Assembly (NCBI RefSeq): GCF_017094525.1
Contig: NZ_CP064788.1
Location: 1,163,030-1,227,029 of the forward strand
Reading direction: 5' to 3'
Length of the DNA: 64,000 nt
From: Halapricum desulfuricans
GTDB taxonomy: Archaea; Halobacteriota; Halobacteria; Halobacteriales; Haloarculaceae
Shown: positions 16,523-26,362 of the stretch, in pieces
Layout: each line of letters begins with the position of its first letter
How positions within the stretch are numbered: position 1 is the stretch's first letter
The notes under the pieces: model-generated
Databases searched by the model: none
Seen by the model: only the letters and a program-made list of their open reading frames with translations
What the model was told of the DNA's origin: nothing
Translations under genes and position numbers: made by a program

Positions 16523-18769
16523 TCACTCCTGCTGTGCGTCGACGACGGCCACGCCGGCGAGGTTGACGACGTCTTTGACCTCGTCGCCGCGCTGGATGAT
16601 GTGGACCGGCTTGTCCATCCCGACGAGCATGGGGCCGATCGCCTCGGCCCCGCCGAGCCGCTGGAGGAGCTTGTACCCGATGTTACCCGCTTCGAGGTTC
16701 GGGAAGACCAGCACGTTCGCCGGCTCGTCGAGCTCAGAGAACTCGTAGCTCTCGGTGAGCATCTCCTCGACGAGCGCCGTGTCGGCCTGCATCTCCCCGT
16801 CGACGGGGAAGTCGACGCTCGGGTCCGACCGCAGTCGCTCGGCCGCGCGGCGCGGGACGGCGGCACCCTCGGTGTCGACGCTCCCGAAGTCCGAGTACGA
16901 CAGCAGCGCGGCCCGGGGCTCGACGTTGAACCGCCGGGCGAGTTCGGCGGTGTGGCAGGTCACTTCCGCAAGCACGTCCGCGTCGGGTTCGACGTTGACC
17001 GTCGCGTCGGCACAGAAGACGACGCGGTTCTTGAACGTCAGCATGTACACGCCGGCGGCGTACTCGGCGTTGGGCGCGGTGCCGACGACCTCGAGCGGCG
17101 GGCGCAGCGCCGACGGGTAGTGGTGAGTGAGGCCAGTCAGAAGCGCGTCGGCCTCGTCCATCTCCACGAGGACGCTCCCGAGGTAGTCGCCGTTTCGAAC
17201 CAGTTCCGCGGCCTCCCGGCGGGTGACGCCCTTGCGCTGGCGCTGCTCGTAGAGCCACTCCGCATAGCGGTCAAGATCCGCCACGGCCGGATCGAGCACG
17301 TCCGGCTCGAACGACAGTCCCAGGGTCTCGACGACGGCGTCGATCCGGTCACGGTCGCCGATCAACAGCGGGCGGGCGATCCCCTGATCGACGAGCTGGT
17401 AGGCCGCGCGGATCATCTTCTCGTCGCCACCTTCCGCGAGCACGACGCGTTTGGGGTCGCTTTTGGCCTTGTTCAACACGACGCGCATCATCTCGCGGGA
17501 CTTGCCTAGCCGCCCCTCCAGTCGTTCGACGTACTGGTCCAGGTCCAGTTCCGTCCGGGCACATCCAGACTCGATGGCCGCTTCGGCGACGGCCGGCGTC
17601 ACCTCGAAGAGAACACGGGGATCAAGCGGTTTGGGGATGATGTACTCCGGACCGAACTGTAGCGGTTCGTCGCCGTAGGCCTTGACGACGGCGTCGGGAA
17701 CGTCCTGTCGCGCGAGGTCGGCCAGCGCCCGTGCGGCCGCGATCTTCATCGCTTCGTTGATCTCTCTCGCACGCACGTCGAGCGCGCCCCGGAAGATGAA
17801 GGGGAACCCGAGCACGTTGTTGACCTGATTGGGGTAGTCCGAGCGACCGGTCGCCATGATGACCGTGTCGTCGCGTGCGACCTTCGCCTCCTCGTAGCCG
17901 ATCTCGGGATCGGGGTTGGCCATCGCAAAGACGATCGGGTTCGAGGCCATCGATCGGATCATCTCCTGGTCGACGATCCCGCCGACCGACAGCCCCACGA
18001 ACACGTCCGCCCCCTCCATCGCGTCGGCCAGATCGCCCTCCGGACGGTCGCTGGCGAACTCCCGTTTGAAGCGGTTGACTTCATCCGCTCGCGATTCGGT
18101 GATGATTCCGGCGGAGTCACACATCGTGATGTTCTCCCGTTCGATTCCGAGCGAGACGTAAAAGCGCGCGCTGGCGATCGCGCTCGCACCGGCCCCCGAG
18201 AAGACGACCTCCAGTTCGTCGAGGTCTTTGCCCGCCAGTTCCGCGGCGTTGAGCAGCGCCGCACCGGAGATGATCGCCGTCCCGTGCTGGTCGTCGTGAA
18301 AGACCGGGATGTCCAGTCGCTCGCGCAGGCGTGACTCGACCTCGAAACACTCCGGGGCCTTGATGTCCTCGAGGTTGATCCCGCCGAAGGTCGGCTCCAT
18401 CGCCGCGATCGCCTGCACCATCCCGTCGGGGTCGTCGGCGTCCAGCTCCAGATCGAAGACGTCGATGTCGGCAAAGCGCTTGAACAGCACGCCCTTCCCT
18501 TCCATGACGGGCTTTGATGCCTGCGGTCCGATGTCGCCGAGACCGAGCGTCGCGCTGCCGTCCGAGACCACGCCCACGAGGTTTCCCTTCGCGGTATACT
18601 CGAAAACCGAACTCGGCGCGTCCCGGATCTCCCGGCAGGGGGCTGCGACGCCCGGCGAGTATGCCAGCGAGAGATCGCGCTGGGTGTTGGTCGGTTTGGT
18701 CGTCTCGATCGCGATCTTGCCGGGCGGATCCCGGCGGTGGTAGTCGAGTGCGTCCTCTTCGAGTCCCAT
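16523..18769 (-). CDS. maeB: NADP-dependent malic enzyme fused to phosphotransacetylase-like domain
   Basis: The 748 residues contain a malic enzyme N-domain ([11 protein letters not shown] near 38-48, [15 protein letters not shown]), a Rossmann domain with [10 protein letters not shown] near 190, and a C-terminal phosphate acetyltransferase-like domain from about 430 ([14 protein letters not shown]) to the end. The first part converts malate to pyruvate and CO2 with NADP; in MaeB-type enzymes the second part is usually regulatory, sensing acetyl-CoA. It links the citrate cycle to pyruvate. It ends close to the promoter region of the split sugar-binding gene. Confidence 0.92.
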   Translation of the reverse strand: MGLEEDALDYHRRDPPGKIAIETTKPTNTQRDLSLAYSPGVAAPCREIRDAPSSVFEYTAKGNLVGVVSDGSATLGLGDIGPQASKPVMEGKGVLFKRFADIDVFDLELDADDPDGMVQAIAAMEPTFGGINLEDIKAPECFEVESRLRERLDIPVFHDDQHGTAIISGAALLNAAELAGKDLDELEVVFSGAGASAIASARFYVSLGIERENITMCDSAGIITESRADEVNRFKREFASDRPEGDLADAMEGADVFVGLSVGGIVDQEMIRSMASNPIVFAMANPDPEIGYEEAKVARDDTVIMATGRSDYPNQVNNVLGFPFIFRGALDVRAREINEAMKIAAARALADLARQDVPDAVVKAYGDEPLQFGPEYIIPKPLDPRVLFEVTPAVAEAAIESGCARTELDLDQYVERLEGRLGKSREMMRVVLNKAKSDPKRVVLAEGGDEKMIRAAYQLVDQGIARPLLIGDRDRIDAVVETLGLSFEPDVLDPAVADLDRYAEWLYEQRQRKGVTRREAAELVRNGDYLGSVLVEMDEADALLTGLTHHYPSALRPPLEVVGTAPNAEYAAGVYMLTFKNRVVFCADATVNVEPDADVLAEVTCHTAELARRFNVEPRAALLSYSDFGSVDTEGAAVPRRAAERLRSDPSVDFPVDGEMQADTALVEEMLTESYEFSELDEPANVLVFPNLEAGNIGYKLLQRLGGAEAIGPMLVGMDKPVHIIQRGDEVKDVVNLAGVAVVDAQQE

Positions 18770-18819
18770 AGACCATGGCTGTCAGCCGCGAGTAAAAACC
18801 TAGGCCACCGTGCCGGGTA

Positions 18820-19507
18820 GTGTTCAGATTAGTTGATTCCATGCGAAGGCGAACGATCGAAGCCAGTCGTCGGCTGTTTCTGCTTCGGCGTTGCTGAAAC
18901 AGTTTGAGAACGAGGAGGTTCGTTGTTTTACCTCACGGAAGACACGTTCGACACTATTCCGATTTCCATGACGTTCGTATCTGAAATCGAGGCCGTGTCG
19001 TGAGCAGGCGTCTTTCAGCGAGAGCGATCCATCGATGAGAAACACGGCGTTCTCGACGTCGTGTTTCTCGCGAAGTTCGGTGAAGAAAGCGTGTGCTATC
19101 ACCTTGTTTGTTGTCGGATCAAGCTTTGTGTGGAGTAATTCGTTGGTTTCGGGATCGACAGCAGCGTACAGCCAGTAGTTCTCATCGTTGAGTCGGATCA
19201 CGGTCTCATCAACCGCAACGTGATCCGGTGATCGGCCAGACTCTGGCTGTAGATCGGCTTTGTGAACCCAATTATGGATGGTAGATCGCGCTCGTTCGAC
19301 ACCGAATATCTCAAGAATTGAAACTGTATTCGAAAGCGATAATCCAGACAGATGTAGCTGAATACCCAGCTTCATCAGCAGTCGCGGTGTCGCTTCTCGT
19401 TCAACAAACTCTAAGTCGATCTGGTCGATACTACCGCTGAGGCGTGTGTTTTCGGGCATGGACACTCAGAAAACACACCGCCTCACTATTCATCCTTATC
19501 TGAACAC
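18820..19507 (-). mobile_element. IS6-family insertion sequence (about 688 bp)
   Basis: The ends are an inverted pair GTGTTCAGATTAG (from 18820) and CTTATCTGAACAC (to 19507), matching at 12 of 13 positions. One intact transposase gene lies inside. No 8-base target duplication is visible between the flanks (GCCGGGTA on the left, CGCCGTCA on the right), which can result from replicative cointegrate resolution or later rearrangement. The right end lies only 51 bases before the next gene's start. Confidence 0.85.
18824..19465 (-). CDS. IS6 family transposase
   Basis: This 213-residue protein has the compact IS6 architecture: an N-terminal helix-turn-helix (residues 30-75, LSLSNTVSILEIFGVERARSTI split over two helices) and a DDE core with Asp in HVAVDETVI, Asp in VFLIDGSLS and Glu in NSVERVFREVK. 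Length is normal for haloarchaeal IS6 transposases. It appears complete. An ATG six bases further in (MPENTRL) could be the real start. Confidence 0.9.
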   Translation of the reverse strand: MSMPENTRLSGSIDQIDLEFVEREATPRLLMKLGIQLHLSGLSLSNTVSILEIFGVERARSTIHNWVHKADLQPESGRSPDHVAVDETVIRLNDENYWLYAAVDPETNELLHTKLDPTTNKVIAHAFFTELREKHDVENAVFLIDGSLSLKDACSRHGLDFRYERHGNRNSVERVFREVKQRTSSFSNCFSNAEAETADDWLRSFAFAWNQLI

Positions 19508-19558
19508 CGCCGTCACGCTAGTGGAAAAAGGCATAATGGTTGATGCCGAAAGCCCGGT

Positions 19559-20575
19559 ATGGACGCAATTGTCCTTGCAGGCGGGTTCGCGACCAGGCTC
19601 TGGCCGATCACGCGCAACCGTCCGAAGATGTTCCTCCCGATCGGAGAAACGACAGTCATCGACCGGATCTTTCGGGAACTCGAAGAGGACGACCGCATCG
19701 ATGACGTCTACGTCTCTACCAACGAGGAGTTCGAGGACGTCTTCGCCAAACACCTCGAGGAGTCGCCCTTCGAGAAACCGCAGCTGTCGGTCGAGGAGGC
19801 CCGCGAGGAAGACGAGAAGTTCGGCGTCGTCGGCGCGCTCGGAGAACTGGTCGAGCGGGAGGGCATCGACAGCGACACGCTGGTGATCGCCGGCGATAAC
19901 CTCATCAGCTTCTCGCTGTCGGAGTTCATCGACTCCTTCCAGAACAACGGCGCGACGACGATCGCCGCCTACGACGTCGGAAACCTCGAACGGGCGACCC
20001 AGTACGGCGTGATCGATGTCGAAGACGACCGCGTCGTCGCCTTCGAGGAAAAGCCCGACGAGCCGCCGAGCACGCTCGTCTCGATCGCCTGCTACGCGTT
20101 CCCGGCCAATGCAATCGGGCTGTTCGAGACGTACCTCTCGGGGGAGAACAACCCCGACGAGCCCGGCTGGTTCATCCAGTGGCTGCTCGAACGCAGCCCC
20201 GTCTACGCCTACTCCTTCGAAGACGCGTGGTTCGACATCGGGACGCCGGACGCGTACCTCGACACCGTCGAGTGGTACCTCGACGGCGGGACGCTCGTCC
20301 ACCCCGACGCCACCGTCGAGAACTCCGACCTGGGACAGAACGTCCACATCATGGAAGGTGCGGAGGTGATCGACTCCTCGCTAGAGCGAGCCGTCGTCTT
20401 CCCGAACGCGCGGATCGAGGACTGCCGGATCTACTCGTCGATCGTCGACGAGAACACCGAACTCGAGGAAGTCAACCTCTCGGAGGCACAGATCGGCGCA
20501 CACACCTCCCTCGCACAGCAGCAGCAGTCGCCGCCCGCCGAATGGGTGTGGGAACAGAACCGCGATTCGGAGTGA
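19559..20575 (+). CDS. Sugar nucleotidyltransferase (NDP-sugar pyrophosphorylase)
   Basis: This 338-residue protein opens MDAIVLAGGFATRLWPIT and continues RPKMFLPIGETT, the signature of nucleotide-sugar pyrophosphorylases (G-G-x-[AG]-T-R-L and the P-K motif). It would join a sugar 1-phosphate to an NTP, probably making UDP- or dTDP-activated sugars for glycans. A substrate-binding EEKP motif lies near residue 162. Residues about 240-320 hold hexapeptide-like repeats of a left-handed beta helix. A CATAATGG box about 25 bases before the ATG supports a leaderless start, despite the IS6 end just upstream. Confidence 0.9.
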   Translation: MDAIVLAGGFATRLWPITRNRPKMFLPIGETTVIDRIFRELEEDDRIDDVYVSTNEEFEDVFAKHLEESPFEKPQLSVEEAREEDEKFGVVGALGELVEREGIDSDTLVIAGDNLISFSLSEFIDSFQNNGATTIAAYDVGNLERATQYGVIDVEDDRVVAFEEKPDEPPSTLVSIACYAFPANAIGLFETYLSGENNPDEPGWFIQWLLERSPVYAYSFEDAWFDIGTPDAYLDTVEWYLDGGTLVHPDATVENSDLGQNVHIMEGAEVIDSSLERAVVFPNARIEDCRIYSSIVDENTELEEVNLSEAQIGAHTSLAQQQQSPPAEWVWEQNRDSE

Positions 20576-20581
20576 TGATCG

Positions 20582-21013
20582 ATGACTAATACAGACGATG
20601 GGATGGCCTTCGACGTCGAGGTTAGGGACGACCGGACGATCCTGACGATTGAGGGCGTACGCGACGCCGCCGTCATCGTCCGGTCCCCCAAGGGCGAGCG
20701 GATCTATCTCCCGCCCGAGGACTTCGACGCCGAGCCGACGGTGACCACTCCCTACAGCACGAGTCCGTACAGCACGGCCGACGAGTCGACGATCCCAACG
20801 ACCACGCGAGCCGGACAGACAGCCTCCAGCACGGCCGACAGGCGCAGAGACGACACGGGCGATCCGGAGACAGCGGACGACGTACCGTCGCCATATAGCA
20901 AGACCACCGACGACGCGCCCGCGGACAATCCGGAGTACGGCCGAACCCGCATCTCGCAGGGCATCCGGATCGTCCACCCTGACCCGGTGACGGACGTTCG
21001 CGTCGTTCGATAA
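20582..21013 (+). CDS. Conserved haloarchaeal hypothetical protein
   Basis: This 143-residue acidic protein has a short folded N-terminal part (residues 8-45, EVRDDRTILTIEGVRDAAVI), a low-complexity middle rich in Thr, Ser, Pro and Asp (50-115) and a short conserved end (GIRIVHPDPVTDVRVVR). I recognise no domain with a known role. It starts six bases after the nucleotidyltransferase stop, so the pair is probably one transcript and the protein may serve the same pathway; that is context only. Confidence 0.7.
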   Translation: MTNTDDGMAFDVEVRDDRTILTIEGVRDAAVIVRSPKGERIYLPPEDFDAEPTVTTPYSTSPYSTADESTIPTTTRAGQTASSTADRRRDDTGDPETADDVPSPYSKTTDDAPADNPEYGRTRISQGIRIVHPDPVTDVRVVR

Positions 21014-21088
21014 CGGCACTCACACTCTACAGGCGGAACAGGCCGAGTGTCTCGGGGTCGTCCGGACATCGGCGATTTCCGTGATGGG

Positions 21089-21161
21089 CGTGGGACGAAG
21101 TCCCACGAACCTGCGAACGGCGCGAGCGCCGTGAGCAGATCACGAGAATCGGAGATTCTCG
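21089..21161. repeat. Cluster of three perfect hairpins upstream of cdc48
   Basis: Three separate perfect inverted repeats follow one another: arms of 8 bases at 21089-21096/21100-21107 (CGTGGGAC, loop GAA), 7 bases at 21117-21123/21126-21132 (ACGGCGC, loop GA) and 8 bases at 21143-21150/21154-21161 (CGAGAATC, loop GGA). They fill most of the 246-base gap before the CDC48 gene. They could be clustered extragenic palindromes or a structured leader; the CDC48 promoter at about 21215 lies downstream of them, so a leader role is less likely. Confidence 0.6.
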
Positions 21162-21259
21162 AACGACTTGACCCCGGAGTGAGTTCACCACAGACTGGCC
21201 GCCGGTAGCAAAAAGCATATCTCTGGGCATGCCCCAGTCTCTCACATCGACCCTCGACT

Positions 21260-23485
21260 ATGAACGAAGTCCAACTAGAGGTCGCGAAAGCGTACCCAAA
21301 CGATTCGGGGAGAGGCATCGCACGCCTCGACCCCGACACGCTCTTGCATCTCAAACTCTCCCCCGGTGACATCATCGAGATCGAGGGCGGGGACACGACC
21401 GCCGCCAAGGTCTGGCGGGCCGACCGCCAGGACTGGAACACCGATACGGTCCGCATCGACGGGTTCACTCGTCAGAACGCGGACGTCGGGATCGGCGAGC
21501 GTGTCACCATCCGCAAGGCAGAAGCAGAAAAGGCAGAGAAACTCGTGCTCGCCCCGCCAGAGGAGGCCAGCGTCCAGTTCGGCAGCGACGCGGCGGGCAT
21601 GGTCAAACGACAGATCCTCAAGCGCCCGGTCGTCGAACGCGATATCGTCCCCGTGATGTCCTCGACGAACCACCCGTTCATGCGTTCGCCCGGGCAGGCG
21701 ATCCCGCTGATCGCCGTCGAGACCGAACCCGACGGCGTCGCTCTGATCACCGAAGACACCGACGTCGAGTTGCGCGAGGAGCCGATCTCCGGCTTCGAGA
21801 AGACCGGCGGCGGGATCACCTACGAGGACATCGGCGGTCTCCAGAACGAGATCCAGCGGGTCCGCGAGATGGTCGAGTTGCCGATGAAGCACCCCCAGAT
21901 CTTCAAGAAACTGGGGATCGAACCGCCCCAGGGGGTGCTGCTGCACGGCCCGCCCGGCACCGGGAAGACCCTGCTGGCCAAGGCCGTCGCCAACGAGACC
22001 TCCGCGAGTTTCTTCTCTATCGCCGGCCCGGAGATCATCTCGAAGTACTACGGCGAGTCCGAACAGCAGTTGCGAGAGATCTTCGAGGACGCGACCGAGG
22101 AGTCGCCCTCGATCATCTTCATCGACGAACTCGACTCGATCGCGCCCAAACGGGAAGACGTGACCGGCGAGGTCGAACGACGTGTCGTCGCCCAGTTGCT
22201 GACGATGATGGACGGCCTCGAATCGCGGGGGCAGGTCATCGTCATCGCCGCGACGAACCGGGTCGATTCGGTCGATCCCGCCCTCCGGCGGCCCGGCCGG
22301 TTCGACCGGGAGATCGAGATCGGCGTCCCCGACGAGGTCGGTCGCGAGGAGATCCTCCAGATCCACACCCGCGGGATGCCCCTCTCTGACGACGTCGAAC
22401 TGTCGCGACTCGCGGCCGAGACGCACGGCTTCGTCGGCGCAGATATCGAGAGCCTGACCAAGGAAGCGGCGATGAAAGCGCTGCGTCGGTACCTTCCGGA
22501 GATCGATCTCGACGAGGAGGACATCCCGCCGAGCCTGATCGACCGGATGATCATCAAACGCGAGGACTTCCGCGGTGCGCTCAACGAGGTCTCGCCTAGC
22601 GCGATGCGGGAAGTGCTGGTCGAGTTGCCCAAGATCTCCTGGGACGACGTCGGAGGACTCGAAGAGGCGAAAGGACAGATCAAAGAGAGCATCGAGTGGC
22701 CGATGAACCAGGCCGAGAAATTCGAGCGGATGGGGATCGAACCGCCCGCCGGCGTGTTGCTGTACGGGCCACCCGGGACTGGCAAGACGCTGATGGCCAA
22801 GGCCGTCGCCAACGAGACCGACGCCAACTTCATCTCCGTGCGCGGACCGCAACTGCTCAGCAAGTGGGTCGGCGAGAGCGAGAAGGCCATCCGACAGACG
22901 TTCAGAAAAGCCCGGCAGGTTGCGCCGACGGTGATCTTCTTCGACGAACTGGACAGTCTCGCGCCCGGACGCGGCGGCGACGTCGGTTCGAACGTCTCCG
23001 AGCGCGTGGTCAACCAGCTGCTGACCGAGATGGACGGCCTCGAGGACATGGAGGACGTGATGGTCATCGGCGCGACCAACCGTCCGGACATGATCGATCC
23101 CGCTCTCATCCGGTCGGGTCGGTTCGACCGCCTGATCAACATCGGCGAGCCAGACGTCGAGGGTCGCGAGCAGATCCTGAAGATCCACACCGACGACACG
23201 CCGCTGGCACCGGACGTCAGCCTGCGCGAACTCGCCGAGACCACCGAGGGCTACGTCGGTTCGGATCTGGAATCGATCGCCCGCGAAGCCGCAATCGAAG
23301 CGCTTCGAGACGACGACGACGCTGAAGAGGTCGAGATGCGGCACTTCCGGGCGGCACTGGAGAACGTCCGCCCGACTATCGACGAGGACATCAGGGAGTT
23401 CTTCGAGCGGATGGATGACCAGTTCCGCGGCGGTAGCCGCGAGATGAGTCGCCAGCGCGGCTCCGGCCGAATCGGCTTCCAATAG
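21260..23485 (+). CDS. cdc48: CDC48/VAT-like AAA+ ATPase
   Basis: This 741-residue protein has the full CDC48 layout: N-domain (1-90 double-psi barrel, then the second subdomain to about 185), D1 ATPase with Walker A GPPGTGKT near 230 and Walker [13 protein letters not shown], and D2 ATPase with GPPGTGKT near 503 and [12 protein letters not shown]. Both arginine-finger regions are present (RRPGRFDRE and RSGRFDR). It unfolds proteins, probably feeding the proteasome, whose alpha subunit is encoded 7 kb away. The C-terminus ends GRIGFQ, without an HbYX proteasome-docking motif. Confidence 0.95.
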   Translation: MNEVQLEVAKAYPNDSGRGIARLDPDTLLHLKLSPGDIIEIEGGDTTAAKVWRADRQDWNTDTVRIDGFTRQNADVGIGERVTIRKAEAEKAEKLVLAPPEEASVQFGSDAAGMVKRQILKRPVVERDIVPVMSSTNHPFMRSPGQAIPLIAVETEPDGVALITEDTDVELREEPISGFEKTGGGITYEDIGGLQNEIQRVREMVELPMKHPQIFKKLGIEPPQGVLLHGPPGTGKTLLAKAVANETSASFFSIAGPEIISKYYGESEQQLREIFEDATEESPSIIFIDELDSIAPKREDVTGEVERRVVAQLLTMMDGLESRGQVIVIAATNRVDSVDPALRRPGRFDREIEIGVPDEVGREEILQIHTRGMPLSDDVELSRLAAETHGFVGADIESLTKEAAMKALRRYLPEIDLDEEDIPPSLIDRMIIKREDFRGALNEVSPSAMREVLVELPKISWDDVGGLEEAKGQIKESIEWPMNQAEKFERMGIEPPAGVLLYGPPGTGKTLMAKAVANETDANFISVRGPQLLSKWVGESEKAIRQTFRKARQVAPTVIFFDELDSLAPGRGGDVGSNVSERVVNQLLTEMDGLEDMEDVMVIGATNRPDMIDPALIRSGRFDRLINIGEPDVEGREQILKIHTDDTPLAPDVSLRELAETTEGYVGSDLESIAREAAIEALRDDDDAEEVEMRHFRAALENVRPTIDEDIREFFERMDDQFRGGSREMSRQRGSGRIGFQ

Positions 23486-23554
23486 GCCGACGCCACTGTC
23501 TGCGCTCCGCCGCGTGACACACCGCTTTTGTCGCTTGCGAACGCACGTCCGACG

Positions 23555-24238
23555 ATGACGGTCACGTTTCGCGACCGGGCGGTCCTGATCGACGGGACGC
23601 TCGTTCTCGCGGACCTGCACTTCGGTCGTGGGGCGACGTCTGCGGTCGAGGCTCCGATCGAGGACGGCCGGGATATGATCGATCGGCTGGACGACCTCCT
23701 CGATTCGATGGCTCCCCGGACGGTCGCCCTCGCCGGGGACGTCCTTCACGCGTTCGATACGGTCCCGTCCATGGTCGACGACCGACTCGCGGCGCTAGAA
23801 GAGCGCGTCATCGACGCCGACGCGGAGCTGATCGTCGTCGCCGGCAACCACGACACGATGCTCGGCGAAGTCTGGGACGGCCCGATCGCGGACCGATATC
23901 GAATCGACGATCGAACCGTCGTCGTGCACGGACACGAGCGGCCCGCCGTCGAGGCCGAACGGTACGTCCTGGGTCACGACCACCCCGCAATCGAGATCCA
24001 GGGGACGCGCCGGCCGTGCTTTCTGCAGGGGCCCGGTGGACCCGACGGGAGCGACGTGCTCGTCCTGCCGTCGTTCAATCGCTTCACCGCCGGCGTTCCG
24101 ATCAACGAGATGGGCGCGACGGACTTCCAGTCGCCGCTGATCGTTGCCGCCGACCCGCTCGAACCGATCGTGCGCGACGAGCGAGCCGACGAGACGCTGC
24201 AGTTCCCGCCGCTGGGGACCTTCCGGAACCACCTGTAA
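23555..24238 (+). CDS. Calcineurin-like metallophosphoesterase
   Basis: The 227-residue protein has the metal-binding motifs of the archaeal ICC-like phosphoesterase family: DLHFGR (about 24), GDVLHAFD (about 63), AGNHDT (about 100), VHGHE and LGHDHP. The active site would hold two metal ions and hydrolyse a phosphodiester or phosphomonoester; the substrate is unknown. In archaea this family often sits beside Lhr helicase genes, which is not so here. I chose ATG 23555 (MTVTFRDRAV) over the upstream GTG because its N-terminus is the normal first strand. Confidence 0.88.
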   Translation: MTVTFRDRAVLIDGTLVLADLHFGRGATSAVEAPIEDGRDMIDRLDDLLDSMAPRTVALAGDVLHAFDTVPSMVDDRLAALEERVIDADAELIVVAGNHDTMLGEVWDGPIADRYRIDDRTVVVHGHERPAVEAERYVLGHDHPAIEIQGTRRPCFLQGPGGPDGSDVLVLPSFNRFTAGVPINEMGATDFQSPLIVAADPLEPIVRDERADETLQFPPLGTFRNHL

Positions 24239-24250
24239 GAAGCGGTACTG

Positions 24251-24258
24251 CTTTATCG
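24251..24258 (+). promoter_or_regulatory. TATA-like box of the 32-residue membrane protein
   Basis: CTTTATCG centred 26 bases before the ATG at 24280. This spacing supports transcription of the tiny gene without a leader. Confidence 0.5.
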
Positions 24259-24279
24259 CTCGCCGGTGGACAACCGGAC

Positions 24280-24378
24280 ATGGACACAGCTGTCGTCATC
24301 ACGATCGCGACCGTACTGATCCTGCTCGGGCTGACTGCAGTAACGCGCTGGCTCGTCCCGAAAGCACTGACCGAGTGA
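24280..24378 (+). CDS. Single-helix membrane microprotein (32 aa)
   Basis: MDTAVVITIATVLILL continues to a C-terminal PKALTE, giving one hydrophobic helix at residues 4-22 and a short charged tail. The length is near the lower limit for gene calling, but an ideally placed TATA-like box and acceptable codon use support it. The next gene (L11) converges from the other side. It resembles the other microprotein at 26243 in size and promoter layout, although not in sequence. Function unknown. Confidence 0.6.
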   Translation: MDTAVVITIATVLILLGLTAVTRWLVPKALTE

Positions 24379-24447
24379 TCGCCCGTCAGCGAAGACATCG
24401 AAAACTCACTGCGTTCGCTTTCGGGCCTTCGCTTCGTCAGCGCCGGC

Positions 24448-24936
24448 TTACGCCGCCGCTTCCTCAGCGAAGACGTCGTCGTACTCGCCGTCGTCGATCC
24501 GCTCTTTGAATTCGCGAGGATCGTTGCCCTCGATGGTGACGCCCAGCGAGGTGCACGTGCCGACGACCTCTTTGGCCGCGGCCTTGAGATCGTAGGAAAG
24601 CAGGTCGGGGTGTTTCTGCTCCGCGATCTGCTTGATCTGGTCCACGGAGAGGTCGGCGACGAACTCCTCCTGGGGTTCGCCGCTGCCGGTCTCGAAACCG
24701 GCCTCGTCTTTGACCAGTTCGGCTGTCGGCGGGACACCGACCTCGATCTCGAAGGAACCGTCGTCCTCGTACTCGACGGTAACGGGGACTTCGGTGCCGT
24801 CGAAGGCCGCGGTCTGATCGTTGATCTCCTGGACGACTGCCTGCACGTCTACGGGGGTCGGCCCGAGTTCGGGGCCGAGCGGCGGGCCGGGATCGGCCTG
24901 GCCGCCCGGAACGAGAACTTCGATTGTGCCTGCCAT
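24448..24936 (-). CDS. rpl11: 50S ribosomal protein L11
   Basis: This 162-residue protein matches archaeal uL11 across its length: the N-terminal domain begins GTIEVLVPGGQADPGPPLGP, with the conserved proline-rich turn that contacts factors, and the C-terminal rRNA-binding domain includes IKQIAEQKHPDLLSYDL and the EVVGTCTSLGV stretch. It binds the GTPase-associated centre of 23S rRNA. The C-terminal acidic tail is typical for halophiles. It is divergent from the Drg GTPase gene, with a short shared intergenic region. Confidence 0.97.
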   Translation of the reverse strand: MAGTIEVLVPGGQADPGPPLGPELGPTPVDVQAVVQEINDQTAAFDGTEVPVTVEYEDDGSFEIEVGVPPTAELVKDEAGFETGSGEPQEEFVADLSVDQIKQIAEQKHPDLLSYDLKAAAKEVVGTCTSLGVTIEGNDPREFKERIDDGEYDDVFAEEAAA

Positions 24937-25082
24937 ATCCGAGAATCCGTCGGCGCGGGTTTAAGAATTGCTTTTCCGTGTCCCGCGTGCGATCCCTGCC
25001 CACGGCGACCGTGGCGGTGTCGATCCGTCGTGGCGACTGCGGACGAAAGCCCTTTTGAGCGACGATGGCGGAGTACCCACTG

Positions 25083-26195
25083 ATGGGGCTCGAAGAGGAG
25101 ATCGAGGAACTCGAGCAGGAGATCGCCGATACGCCCTACAACAAGGCGACCGAAGAGCACATCGGCCGTCTAAAGGCCAAACTCGCCGAGAAGAAAGACA
25201 AGCTCGAGGCCCAGCAATCGGGGTCGGGCGGCGGCCCCGGCTACGCCGTCGAGAAACACGGCGACGCGACCGTCGCGCTGGTCGGCTTCCCCAGCGTCGG
25301 CAAATCGACGCTCATCAACGCGATGACCAACGCCGACAGCGAGGTCGCCGAGTACGAGTTCACCACGCTGAACGTCAACCCCGGTATGCTCCAGTACAGG
25401 GGCGCGAACATCCAGATGCTGGACGTCCCCGGGCTGATCGAAGGCGCGGCCGGCGGCCGGGGCGGTGGCAAGGAAGTACTGTCGGTCGTCCGCACGGCCG
25501 ATCTTATCGTGTTCGTCCTTTCGGTGTTCGAGATCGACCAGTACGAGCGCCTCAGCGAGGAACTCTACCGGAACAAGGTCCGGCTGGACGCCGATCCCCC
25601 GAACGTCTCGGTTCGCAAGAAACACAAAGACGGGATCAGCGTCAACGCCTCAGTCGATCTCGACCTCGACGAGGAGACGATCAAGAGCGTCCTGCGCGAG
25701 CACGGGTACGTCAACGCCGACGTCACGGTCGGCGAACAGGTCGATATCGATCGGCTCATCGACGGGATCATGGACAACCGCGAGTACCTCCCCTCGATCG
25801 TGGCCGTCAACAAGGCCGATCTCATCGAGCCCGACTACAAGGGAACCGTCGACGAGAATCTCCGCGAGCACGGGCTCGATCCCGACGACGCGATCTTCAT
25901 CAGCGCCGAACTGGAGAAGGGGCTCGACGCGCTGAAAGAGCGGATTTACGACGAACTCGGGCTGATCCGGATCTACATGGACAAGCCCGGTCGCGGGATC
26001 GACCGCGAGGACCCACTCATGCTGTTCGAGGGCGATACTGTCGGCGACGCCTGCAAGAAGATCGGCGGTCGCTTCGACGAGCGCTTTCGCTTCGCCCGCG
26101 TGTCCGGTCCCAGCGCCAAACACGACGACCAGCAAGTCGGTCGCGACCACGAACTGGCCGACGAGGACGTCCTCCGGATCGTCGTCGACCGGTGA
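25083..26195 (+). CDS. Drg-family (developmentally regulated) GTPase
   Basis: The 370-residue protein holds an N-terminal helical hairpin (1-50), the G domain with G1 GFPSVGKST, G2 threonines in FTTLN, G3 DVPGLIEG and G4 NKAD, and a C-terminal TGS domain. It belongs to the OBG-HflX superfamily, Drg branch, which associates with ribosomes and translation factors. I prefer ATG 25083 (MGLEEEIEEL) because TTTTGA at 25053-25058 lies at leaderless spacing; ATG 25065 would add six residues. It is adjacent to L11 in divergent orientation. Confidence 0.93.
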   Translation: MGLEEEIEELEQEIADTPYNKATEEHIGRLKAKLAEKKDKLEAQQSGSGGGPGYAVEKHGDATVALVGFPSVGKSTLINAMTNADSEVAEYEFTTLNVNPGMLQYRGANIQMLDVPGLIEGAAGGRGGGKEVLSVVRTADLIVFVLSVFEIDQYERLSEELYRNKVRLDADPPNVSVRKKHKDGISVNASVDLDLDEETIKSVLREHGYVNADVTVGEQVDIDRLIDGIMDNREYLPSIVAVNKADLIEPDYKGTVDENLREHGLDPDDAIFISAELEKGLDALKERIYDELGLIRIYMDKPGRGIDREDPLMLFEGDTVGDACKKIGGRFDERFRFARVSGPSAKHDDQQVGRDHELADEDVLRIVVDR

Positions 26196-26212
26196 CCGTG
26201 CGAGGGGAAAGA

Positions 26213-26220
26213 CTTTATCT
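26213..26220 (+). promoter_or_regulatory. TATA-like box of the 24-residue membrane protein
   Basis: CTTTATCT centred about 27 bases before the ATG at 26243, a clean leaderless arrangement directly after the GTPase stop. Confidence 0.55.
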
Positions 26221-26242
26221 CGGTAGACCGTCATCTCGATTG

Positions 26243-26317
26243 ATGTCTACGAAAGCGAAACTCCTGATCGCCCTGGTTGCGCTCGTACTGGTGTACAAGT
26301 TCGTCGTCAAAGAGTAG
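26243..26317 (+). CDS. Membrane microprotein (24 aa)
   Basis: MSTKAKLLIALVALVLVYKF followed by VVKE is a single hydrophobic segment with lysines at both ends, typical of a very small inner membrane peptide. Its own TATA-like box has ideal spacing. Peptides of this form are conserved next to Drg or similar genes in some haloarchaea, but I cannot name it. The open frame could be chance, although promoter, start and hydrophobicity together favour a real gene. Confidence 0.6.
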   Translation: MSTKAKLLIALVALVLVYKFVVKE

Positions 26318-26362
26318 CGTCGCGAACGTGACTGACTTGGCGCTGGCTCCCGTGGTGGGGAT

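Noticed and set aside
21275..23749. An 824-codon frame opposite cdc48
   Set aside because: This is the long antisense frame common in GC-rich genes. The plus strand encodes an unmistakable CDC48 protein.
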